DNA of 64,000 nucleotides, taken from Nonomuraea angiospora (lineage in GTDB: Bacteria > Actinomycetota > Actinomycetes > Streptosporangiales > Streptosporangiaceae). The translations under genes were made by a program, and so were the position numbers. Under the pieces are notes generated by a model, which was not told where the DNA came from, ran no database searches, and saw nothing but the letters and a program-made list of their open reading frames with translations. The stretch's first letter is position 1. Every line of letters starts with the position of its first letter. Where the stretch lies: assembly GCF_014873145.1 (NCBI RefSeq), contig NZ_JADBEK010000001.1:8804001-8868000 (forward strand). The letters run 5' to 3'. Positions 37,454 to 48,100 of this stretch are shown here, piece after piece.

Positions 37454-38959
37454 ATGCACGTGACGTCCAGCGGTAGGACACGGCACATCTTCGCCCCCTT
37501 CACCGGCGAAACCCTCGCTGAGCTGCCCGTCTCGGACGTCGACGACGTCCGCAGGGCCTACGAGAAGGCCAGGGCCGCCCAGGCCGAGTGGGCGCGCAGG
37601 CCCGTGGCGGAGCGGGCGAGACCGTTCCTGCGGCTGCACGACGCGATCCTCGACCGGCGCGCCGAGATCCTCGACATTGTCCAGGACGAGACGGGCAAGG
37701 CCCGCAAGCACGCCTTCGAGGAGGTGCTCGACGTCGCGGGCTGCGCGCTCCACTACGCCCGCCGGGCGCCCGGCCTGCTCGCGCCGCGCGCCCGCAAGGG
37801 CGTCTTCCCCGGCGCCACCCGCGTCGTGGAGCTGCGCCGGCCCAAGGGCGTGGTCGCGCTGATCTCCCCGTGGAACTACCCGCTCGCGCTGGGCGTCACC
37901 GACGCGGTGCCCGCGCTGCTGGCCGGCAACGCGATCGTGCACAAGCCGGACACGCAGACCGCCCAGTCCACGCTCTGGACCATCGACCTGCTGGCCGAGC
38001 TGGGCATGCCGCGCGAGATCTGGCAGGTCGTGCTCGGCGAGCCGGCCGAGATCGGCGACGCGCTGCTCGACCACGCCGACTACGTCGTCTTCACCGGTTC
38101 CACCCGCGCCGGCAGGAAGATCGCCGAGGAGGCGGCCAAGCGGCTCATCGGCTGCTCGCTGGAGCTCGGCGGCAAGAACCCGATGATCGTGCTCGACGAC
38201 GCCGACCTCGACGTGGCCGTGCAGGGCGCCCTGCGCGCCTGCTTCACCAACGCCGGCCAGCTCTGCCTGTCGATCGAGCGCCTGTACGTGCACGCGCCCG
38301 TCTTCGACGCCTTCACCGAGCGCTTCGTCCGCGAGACCCGCGCGCTCAAGCTCGGTGCCGGGCACGACTGGACCGTGCAGATGGGCTCGCTCACCTCCCG
38401 CCGCCAGCTCGACGCCGTCACCGCGCACGTGGACGACGCCGTGGCCAAGGGAGCGAAGGTGCTGACCGGCGGCAGGCCCAGGCCCGACCTCGGCCCGCTG
38501 TTCTACGAGCCGACCGTGCTCACCGGGGTCGCTGAGGACATGGAGCTGTGCCGCAACGAGACGTTCGGCCCCGTGGTGGCGCTCTACCCCTTCTCCACCG
38601 AGGACGAGGCGGTCGAGCTGGCCAACGACACCGTTTATGGACTCAACGCCTCCATCTGGACCTCCAGCCCGGCCCGCGCCCGCCGTCTGGCCGCCCGGGT
38701 CAACGCCGGGACGGTCAACATCAACGAGGGCTACGCCTCCGCGTACGCGTCCTATGACGCCCCGATGGGCGGAGTGAAGGCGTCGGGGCTCGGCCGCAGG
38801 CACGGGGTCGAGGGGCTGCTGCGCTACACGGAGGCCAGGACGGTGGCCTCGCAGGCGGGCCGGCTGGGGTTCGAGCCGCCGGCCGGGGTGCCGTACGAGA
38901 AATGGGCGGACATTCTGGCGGGCGCACTGAAAGTGATGAGAAGGCTACGGATCAAGTAA
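37454..38959 (+). CDS. succinate-semialdehyde dehydrogenase-type aldehyde dehydrogenase
   Basis: 501 aa. Catalytic Cys in NAGQLCLSIERLYV, general-base Glu in LELGGKNPMIV, cofactor loop FTGSTRAGRKIAEEAAKRL, and SPWNYPLALGVTDAVPALLAGNA. The GQLCxSIER context fits actinobacterial NADP-dependent GabD2-type enzymes, which oxidise succinic semialdehyde; a broader aldehyde range is possible. ATG 37454 is preferred to GTG 37403 because it matches the family N-terminus and a -10 lies six bases upstream. No GABA transaminase gene nearby. Confidence 0.88.
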   Translation: MHVTSSGRTRHIFAPFTGETLAELPVSDVDDVRRAYEKARAAQAEWARRPVAERARPFLRLHDAILDRRAEILDIVQDETGKARKHAFEEVLDVAGCALHYARRAPGLLAPRARKGVFPGATRVVELRRPKGVVALISPWNYPLALGVTDAVPALLAGNAIVHKPDTQTAQSTLWTIDLLAELGMPREIWQVVLGEPAEIGDALLDHADYVVFTGSTRAGRKIAEEAAKRLIGCSLELGGKNPMIVLDDADLDVAVQGALRACFTNAGQLCLSIERLYVHAPVFDAFTERFVRETRALKLGAGHDWTVQMGSLTSRRQLDAVTAHVDDAVAKGAKVLTGGRPRPDLGPLFYEPTVLTGVAEDMELCRNETFGPVVALYPFSTEDEAVELANDTVYGLNASIWTSSPARARRLAARVNAGTVNINEGYASAYASYDAPMGGVKASGLGRRHGVEGLLRYTEARTVASQAGRLGFEPPAGVPYEKWADILAGALKVMRRLRIK

Positions 38960-39011
38960 CTCGCGATGTGCCGAGGGGCCCGTCCGTCTAGATTTTATCT
39001 ACATTTTATAG

Positions 39012-39027
39012 TGTGATCAAGGTCACA
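39012..39027 (+). promoter_or_regulatory. perfect CRP/cAMP-receptor-type box upstream of the toxin gene
   Basis: TGTGA-TCAAGG-TCACA, a full match to the CRP consensus TGTGA-N6-TCACA. The dyad extends perfectly to ATAGTGTGA (39008-39016) and TCACACTAT (39023-39031). If TAATTT (39052-39057) is the -10, the box would be centred near -44, suitable for activation. Confidence 0.65.
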
Positions 39028-39082
39028 CTATGAAGCCTGAAGATCTCCTGCTAATTTTCTGGTCGTTTGGTACTTGATCGTT

Positions 39083-39112
39083 CTCCGGGCGCCTGCGGCA
39101 GCCGGAGTTTTT
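39083..39112 (+). terminator. terminator-like hairpin in the toxin leader
   Basis: CTCCGG (39083-39088) and CCGGAG (39102-39107) with an inner GCC/GGC pair, followed by TTTTT. A second CGGAG at 39113-39117 could pair alternatively with the same left arm. It lies between the CRP box and the start codon: an attenuator for the toxin gene, or the terminator of the upstream dehydrogenase. Confidence 0.5.
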
Positions 39113-39149
39113 CGGAGCCTTTTTCTTTGGGTGTTCGGAGGGTGGTCGC

Positions 39150-42100
39150 GTGCGCTCCTGTGGTTTTGGGCTGGGCTTATCAGGACCTTCTCGCTGGATT
39201 ATTCGCTTAGCCGCGGTTCTGGTCATCGCACTACTTCCAGGATTGCTCCAGCTTGACGCGCTTCCCGTGGCCGCCGACGTCACGCCCGTGGCTCCGGTGC
39301 TCCCCGAGCAGCAGCAGGGGACCGCGAAGAACCTCCCGCACCAGGTGGGGGCCGACGCCACCCGCTCGGACGTTGGGCCGGACGGGCCCGCAGGGCCGGG
39401 GAACGGCAAACGCCCCAAGGGGGCGCTGCCGCCCGAGAAACGCTTCGAATTGACCGACGAGCCCGCCACCGGAGGGCTCAAACAGCCGCCGCCGCTGCCG
39501 CAGAGCGATACTCCCGACGCACCGAAGAGCGACGCGCCGGACACAAATGAAAAGCCGAAGGGTGTCGGCCGGCCGCCGATGGTGAAACCGGCCGCATGGC
39601 AGATTGTCCCGCCGCCGGTCAAAAAGGCGGTGACCCGGGTGTCGGGCGCCGCGCACACCGCATTCGCCGTCACCGCGGCGGCGCCCACGGTGTCTTCCGT
39701 GTCCTCCTCCGGAAAACTCAGTTCAGGCATTTGGACGTTCAGCAATACGACCCCGTACTTCTCCGCGGTGGTGACCGAGCCGAGCGGGAACGCAGTCACG
39801 CTGGGCGTCGAGATCGAGCATGACCCCTCCGTTCCCGCCCAGGGCACAGGGCTGATCTGGTCGGGGCAGGAGACGAGCCATTCGTCGTCGGGGACGCGGG
39901 TCTACAGCCCGTTCGTGCCCTCAGGGAAGCTGCAGGACGGGTGGCTGATCCGCTGGCGCGTGCGGGGCCTTTCGAGCGGGACGGCGGGGGCATGGTCGTC
40001 CTGGCAGGCGGGGAAGATCGACGTCAGCAAGCCGACGGTGTCCAGCCTGGGCGCGTACACGGGGACGCTCAACTCGGGCCTGTGGACGTTCTCCAGCACG
40101 ACGCCGTACTTCACGGCCCTGGTGAACGACCCTGAAGGCCGTTCCGTGCTGTTCAAGGCCGAGGTCGAGCACGACCCGAGCGCCGGCGGCCAGGGCTCGG
40201 GCCTGATCTGGTCCGGGCGGGACAACGTGTCCTTCGCCCCAGGTTCGAGGGCGTACAGCCTGACCGTGCCGTCAGGGAAGCTGCAGGACGGGTGGCTGAT
40301 CCGCTGGCGGGTACGCGCCGAATACGGCTCCGTCGCCGGGCCCTGGTCCGAGTGGCAGGCCGGCAAGATCGATACGAGCAAGCCGACAGTCTCAGCACTG
40401 TCCTCCACCGGGGTGGCCAGCGGAGGGATGTGGTGGTTCTCCGACGCCACGCCGTACTTCACGGCCCTGGTCACCGATCCGGACGGCCGCTCGATGAGCC
40501 TGGGGGCGGAGGTCGAGCACGATCCCTCTGCCGCCGGTCAAGGCTTCGGCCTGATCTGGTCCGGGCAGGACAACGTGTCCTTCCCCTCAGGCTCGAGGGC
40601 GTACAGCCTCAGCGTGCCGTCCGGGAAGCTGCAGGACGGGTGGCAGATCCGCTGGCGGGTGCGGGCGGTGGCCGGCGGTGTGGCCGGTCCCTGGTCGGAC
40701 TGGCAGGCCGGCAAGATTGACCTGAGCAAGCCGACGGTGTCCAGCCTGGACGCGTACGCGGGGACGCTCAACTCGGGCCTGTGGACGTTCTCCAGCACGA
40801 CGCCGTACTTCACGGCGGTGGTGAGCGATCCCGAAGATCGCAGTGTCAACCTGCGAGCCGAGGTCGAGCACGATCCCTCGGTGCCGAGCCAGGGCTCCGG
40901 TCAGATCTGGACGGACAAGGACATCGTGTCCTTCGGTTCGGGGACGAGGGCGTACAGCAAGACAGTGCCGTCAGGGAAGCTGCAGGACGGATGGCTGATC
41001 CGCTGGCGGGTGCGCGCCGAGTACGGCTCCGTCTTGGGCCCCTGGTCGGAGTGGCAGACGGGCAGGATCGACACCAGCAAGCCGACCGTGTCGGAGCTGG
41101 GCGGATACACGGGGACGCTCAGCTCCGGCCTGTGGACGTTCTCCAGTGCGACGCCGTACTTCACGGCGGTGGTGACCGACCCCGAAGGCCGTTCCGTGCA
41201 GTTGGCGGCCGAGGTCGAGCACGATCCCGCGGCTCCCGCCGGTCAGGGTTCCGGGCGGATCTGGTCGGGGACCGACGTCACGTCCTTCCCTTCGGGATCC
41301 AGGGCGTACAGCTTGTCCGTGCCGTCCGGGAAGTTGCAGGACGGCTGGTTGATCCGCTGGCGGGTGCGCGCGCAGTACGGCTCTGTCGCGGGGCCTTGGT
41401 CCGAGTGGCAGACGAGCAAGATCGACACGAATAAGCCGACCGTGGCGAGCCTGGGCGCGTACGCGGGGACGCTCGGTTCGAGTTCGTGGACGTTCACCAG
41501 CACGACGCCGTACTTCACCGCGGTGGTGACCGACCCCGAAGACCGTCGGATGCTGTTCACGGCCGAGGTCGAGCACGATCCCGCGGCTCCCGCCGGTCAG
41601 GGTTCCGGGCGGATCTGGTCGGGGACCGACGTCACGTCCTTCACTTCGGGATCCAGGGCGTACAGCTTGTCCGTGCCGTCCGGGAGATTGCAGGACGGCT
41701 GGTTGATCCGCTGGCGGGTGCGCGCCACCGCCGACGGCACGAGCGGCCCCTGGTCGGAGTGGCAGACGGGCAAGATCGACCTGAGCAAGCCGACGGTGGC
41801 CAGTCTGGGCGCGTACACGGGGACGCTCAGCTCCGGTCTGTGGACGTTCTCCAGCACGACGCCGTACTTCACGGCGGTGGTGACCGACCCCGAAGACCGC
41901 CGGATGCTGTTCACGGCCGAGGTCGAGCACGATCCCTCGGTGCCGAGCCAGGGCAGCGGGCGGATCTGGTCGGGCACCGACGTCACGTCCTTCACTTCGG
42001 GATCCAGTGCGTACAGCTTGTCCGTGCCGTCCGGGAGATTGCAGGACGGCTGGCTGATCCGCTGGCGGGTGCGCGCCACCGCCGACGGCACGAGCGGCCC

Positions 42101-45100
42101 CTGGTCGCAGTGGCAGACGGGCAAGATCGAGGTGAGCAAGCCGGCCGGAACAGGGCTGGGTGCTCTGCCCGCGACCCAGGGCTCCGGACTGTGGACGTTC
42201 TCCACGCTCACCCCCTCCTTCTACTTGAAGGTGACCGATCCTGGCGGCGCCGCGTCCCTCCTGTCGGCCGAGGTCGAGCACGATCCCTCGGTACCGGGGC
42301 AGGGCGCGGGAGTGATCTGGTCCGGCACGGGCACCACCTCCTACCCCTCCGGCTCCAACACCTGGGTTCAGGTGCCGTCGGCGAAGCTGCAGGACGGCTG
42401 GCTGGTGCGCTGGCGGGTGCGCAGCGTCACCGGTCGCACCACCGGCAACTGGACCGACTGGCAGACCGCCAGAGTGGACATCGGCAAGCCGGCCATCACC
42501 GCCCCCGGCCTGACGCCGGGCACCCAGGGCGATGGTTCGTGGACGGCGTCGTCGGTGACGCCGTGGGTGTACGCCAAGGTGACCGACCCCGACAGCCGGG
42601 CCTCCTACCTGGGCGTCGAGATCGAACATGACCCCAACGCGCCCGCACAGGGCACCGGCCTGATCCACTCCGCCACCGCCACGACTTCCTACGCCTCGGG
42701 CTCGAACGCCTGGATCCAAGTACCGACGGCCAAGCTGCAGGACGGCTGGCTGATCCGCTGGCGCGTGCGCGGCCGGACCACGTCGGGCGTCAACGGCCCC
42801 TGGACGGACTGGCAATCGGCCAAGATCGACCTGAAGAAGGGGTCGGTCGCCGGGCTCGGAGCGACACCGGGCACCGCGGAGTCCGGTGTGTGGACGCTGG
42901 CGTCGCTGACTCCCAACCTGTACGCGACGGTCACGGATCCGGAGAACCGCAACGCCTACCTGCGGGCCGAGGTCGAGCACGACCCCTCGGTGCCGAGCCA
43001 GGGCTCCGGCCAGATCTGGACCGCCAGGACCAGCACGGCAGTCGCTCCAGGCACCCGGGCATACCTGCAGGTGCCGTCCGCCAAACTGCAGGATCAGTGG
43101 TTGATCCGCTGGCGCGTGCGCGCCGAGACGGGCTCCCTCGTAGGCCCCTGGTCGGAGTGGGTCTCCGCCAAGGTGGACCTGAAGCGGCCCTCCGTCGAGG
43201 ACCTGGGGATGAGCCCCGGCACGCGCGGCACCGCCTCCTGGACCGCCGGGTCGCTGACGCCGTGGCTGTACGCCTCGGTCACCGATCCGCAGAACCGGCG
43301 CTCCTACCTGGGCATGGAGATCGAGCACGATCCGGCCGTGCCGGCGCAGGGCACGGGCCAGATCTACGCCGGCACCGGCACGACCTCGTACGCCTCCGGC
43401 ACCCGCGCGTGGACGGTGGTGCCGGCGAGCAAGCTCAAGGACGGCTGGCAGATTCGCTGGCGGGTGCGCGCGGTCACCACCAGCAGCGTCACCGGGCCCT
43501 GGTCGGACTGGGTGTCGTCGAAGGTGAGCGCGCTGCCGTTCAAGACGTTCTCGCCCGACAACAACAGCCAGGTCGGCACGCTGACGCCGGTGGTGTCGGC
43601 GCACGCGCAGCCGCTGAACGAGGCCGAGGTCAAGTACTGGTTCCAGGTGTGCGCGGGGACGCAGCCGAACTGGACCTGGTGCGAGGCGTCCAAGGAGTGG
43701 AGCACGGCGGGCAGCTTCAAGGTGCCCGCGAACAAGCTGAAGTGGGGCGAGACGTACTACTGGTACGTCAGCGCGACCGCCAACGGCAGCACGGTCACCT
43801 CGTCGTGGCGCGCGTTCACGCCCACGCCGGAGCAGGGCACCATCAACGCGCTGCTCACCTCGGGCACCAACGGCCGTGAGTTCAACCACGTGTCCGGCAA
43901 CTACACGCACACGACCACGGACATCACCGTGCCGGTGGCCGGGGTGCCGCTGTCGGTGACCCGGACGTACAACAGCCTTGACCCTCGCACCGACCAGGCG
44001 TTCGGCGCGGGCTGGACGACGCGGTGGGACATGCGGCTGGAGAACGAGCCGCAGAGCGCGACGGTGCTGGTGACCTACCCGGACGGCCGGCAGGTGCGGT
44101 TCGCCGCCAAGGGCGACGGCACGTACGCGCCGCCCGCGGGCACGCACGCGACGATGGCGAAGGTCGACGGCGGCTGGCGGCTGATGGACAAGTCGTCCAC
44201 CTCCTACTGGTTCGACTCCGAGGGCCGGCTGACCAGGCTGACCGACAGCCGCAACCGCACCCAGGATCTGGAGTACGGGGCCGACGGCAAGCTGGCCAAG
44301 GCCACGGCGACCGGCGGCAGGTCGCTGGCGTTCACCTGGACCGGCAACCACGTGACCAGCGTGTCCACCGACCCCGTGGACGGCTCGCCGATCACCTGGA
44401 CCTATCAGTACGACGGCGACAAGCTCGCCAAGGTGTGCCCGCCGGGAGCCGGCACCGCCTGCACCACCTACAGCTACACCGACGCCTCCCGCTATCGCAG
44501 CATCACGCTGGACTCCAACCCGGTCAGCTACTGGCGGCTGGGCGAGAGCGGCACCGCGACCGGCACCAAGGTGGCCAGCGCCACCGCCTGGAACATGGGC
44601 ACCGATGACGCCAAGCTGACCGGCCCCGGCGGCGACCTGGTCGCGGGCGTACCGGGCGCGCTCGGCGGCTCCTCGGACACCGCCATGCGGTTCAAGGGCG
44701 CCGCGAACTCGACGTACGTCTCGCTGCCCTCGGCGACGATCAGTGGCCGGGGCGGCAGCCTCGCGGTCGAGGCCTGGTTCAAGACGACCGGCTCAGGCAC
44801 GATCATCGGCTACCAGAACTCGGCCACCAACACGCCGACCGCCTTCACCCCCGCCCTGTACGTGGGTACGGACGGCAAGCTGCGCGGCCAGTTCTACACC
44901 GGCAAGCCGGAGCCGATCACCTCGGCCGCCGCGGTGAACGACGGCAACTGGCACCACGTGGTGCTGTCCGGCGCGGAGAACACGCAGACGCTCTTCCTGG
45001 ACGGCCAGGTCGTGGGCACGCTCAGCGGCCAGATCGGGGGCGGTGACCGCAACATCACCCACCTCGACCAGTGGGAGACCCGGATCGGCCACGGCTTCGC

Positions 45101-48100
45101 CTCCTCGGCCTGGCCGGCCACCACGTCGAGCACGGCGGCGTTCCCGTTCGCCGGCGACATCGACGAGGTGGCCCTGTACGGCAAGCCGATGGGGCTGGGC
45201 CTGGTCCGCACCCACTACGCGGCCCGGCTGGCGCAGCCGCAGCTCGCCAAGATCGTGCAGCCGTCCGGCCGGGTGTGGGCCGAGAACGCCTACGCCGCCG
45301 ACGGCGGCCGGCTGACCACCCACACCGACGACAACGGCGGACAGTGGAAGCTGTCGGCCCCGAACTACACCCTGGAGTCCACCACGCTGCGGGTGGCGGC
45401 CACCACGGTCACCGACCCCAACGGCAAGACGCTGGTCTACGCCGACGACCCGATGCGCGGCTACCGCACCATCTCGCGTACCGACCAGCTCGGCCACGTG
45501 ACCCGCTACAGCTACGACGTGGGCGGCTTCCTGACCAAGGTGGTCGACCGCAACGGCAACGGCGCCGACCTGTTCTGGGACGTGCGCGGCAACATGATCG
45601 CCAAGAAGACCTGCCGCGACGCGAAGAGCTGCTTCACGGAGTACTTCGACTACTACCTGAAGGTCGACGACCTCTTCGACCCGCGCAACGACCAGGTGAT
45701 CGTGCACCGTGACGGGCGCTCGTCCTCCAGGGACGACGAGCGGTACGCCACCACCTGGACCTTCAACTCCTACGGCGAGGAGGTCGCCGAGACCACCCCG
45801 CCGACCAGCGACTTCCCCCAAGGACGGAAGACCGAGACGGTCTACACCGACGGCACCGAAGCGGCCGTCGGCGGCGGCACGACCCCGGCCGGCCTGGCCA
45901 AGTCGGAGACCGACTACAAGGGCAAGGCCACCACCTACGCCTACACCGCCTCCGGCGACCTCGCCCAGGTCGAGACGCCCGCCGGGCTGATCACCAAGTT
46001 CACGCACGACGCCGTCGGCCGCGTCCGCACCAAGACCGAGATCTCCTCGGCCAACCCCGACGGCGTGACCTCGACGTTCACCTACGACGCCATGAACCGC
46101 GTGCTCACGCACAAGGGGCCCGGCATCAAGAACGAGGTCACCGGCGTCACCCACACCTCCCAGGTGACCTACACCTACGACCTCGACGGCAACACGCTGA
46201 CCGAGACCGCCGCCGACCTCACCGGCGGCGACCCGGCGCGCACGATCACCTACACCTACGACGGGTTCGGCCAGGTCGAGACCATGACCGGCCCCGAGAA
46301 CGGGAAGATCACCTACACCTGGAACGGGCTGGGCGACCGTACGAGCCTGGTGGACGAGCTGGGCAACCGGTACGAGTTCGGCTACACGCCGCGCGGCGAG
46401 CTGGCCACCCGCACGCTCAAGGGCTGGACCGGCAGCCCGGTCGCACCGCAGCCGGCCACGGACGTCGTCCTCGAGTCGTACGCCTACGACCCGGAGGGCC
46501 GCATGGCGTCCCACGCGGACGCGATGGGGCGCAAGATCAGCTACACGTACTTCGCCGACGACTCGCTCTCGCAGGTCATCGCCGACGACGTGAAACTCAA
46601 CGGCTCCACCACGCCGCGTGACGTGATCCTCGAGTCCAACACCTACGACCCGTCCGGGAACGTCGTCCGGGTGGACGGCGGGGGCGGCATCGAACGCACC
46701 GACTACGAGTTCGACGCCGCCGACCGGCTCACCTCGCAGACCTTCGACCCGGAGAAGCTGGCCCGCAAGACCGCCTACGTCTACGACGCCAACGACAACG
46801 TCACCAAGGTCACCCGGACGGCGGCCGGAACCAGCCGCACCGAGACGATCGGATACGTCTACAACGACGACGATCTCCTCGTCCGGCAGACCGTGGAGAA
46901 CGGCGACCAGGACGTCACCATCAGCGTCAAGCGGGACGAGCGCGGCCTCATCCAGGAGCGGACGGATCCGCGCGGCGCCGCCGCGGGCGCCGAGGCGGCC
47001 GCGTTCACCACGCACTACCGCTATGACGCGGCCGGCCGGCTCGCGGAGGTGAAGGCGCCTGAGGTCAAGGTCGAGACTTACGGCGCTGCGGCCAAGAACG
47101 AGCGTCCCACCACCCGGATCGGCTACGACACCGCGGGCAACCGGACGCACGAGATGGATGAGGCCGGTGACATCACCACCTCGGTCTTCGACCGGCTCGG
47201 GCGGCTGGTGTCCGTCAGCCAGCCCCAGTACCAGCAGCCGGGCGGCGGCACGCTCACGCCGAAGGAGATCTACGCCTACAACCCCATGGGGCAGGTGACC
47301 AGCTTCACCGACGCCCGCGGCTCCACCTGGACCACCGAGTACGACGCCCTGGGCAACCGGGTCCGGGTCACCGAACCCGCGGTCACGGGCCAGCCGGCCG
47401 GCCAGTGGGTGTACGAGTACGACCTGGGCGGTGAGCTGCTCGCCGCCGTGGACCCGACCGGTGCGCGCGTCCAGAACACCTACGACGACCTCGGCCGGGC
47501 GATCACCGCCACGGTCATCGAGCGCAAGCCCAGCCTGGACGCGTACATCACCAACCTGGAGTACAACGACGCCGGGGCGCGGACCAAGGAGATCGGGCCG
47601 CTGGGCCGGACCACCACGTGGGAGGTGAACGCGGATGGGGAGATCACCAAGGAGACCGACCCGGCCGGGAACGCCACCACCTACGAGTACGACCTGGCCG
47701 GACGCTCCACCAAGGTCACCAACCCGCTGAACAACTCCACCATCAACGAGTACGACCTGGCGGGCCGGCAGATCGCGGTCAAGGAGACCGACAGCACCGG
47801 CAAGGAGCTGCGGACCACGACCTTCGGCTACGACCTCGCCGGCAACGAGACGTCCGAGACCTCGCCCGAGGGGCACACCATCCGCAGCGTCTACGACGCC
47901 ACGGACCTGCTGACCGAGCTGACCGAGCCGGTCTCCGACGGCAAGACGATCAAGACGACGTACGGGTACGACGCGACCGGCGGGCTGACCCGCACCACCG
48001 ACGGTCGTGGCAACACGACGTGGACCACGTACAACAGCCTCGGGCTGACCGAGAAGACGATCGAGCCGGCCACCACCGCCCACCCGAACGAGGCCGACCG

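Noticed and set aside
40971..48083. Two antisense frames of about 1,100 codons inside the toxin gene
   Set aside because: Shadow frames created by the repeats and GC bias; the sense protein has clear domains throughout.
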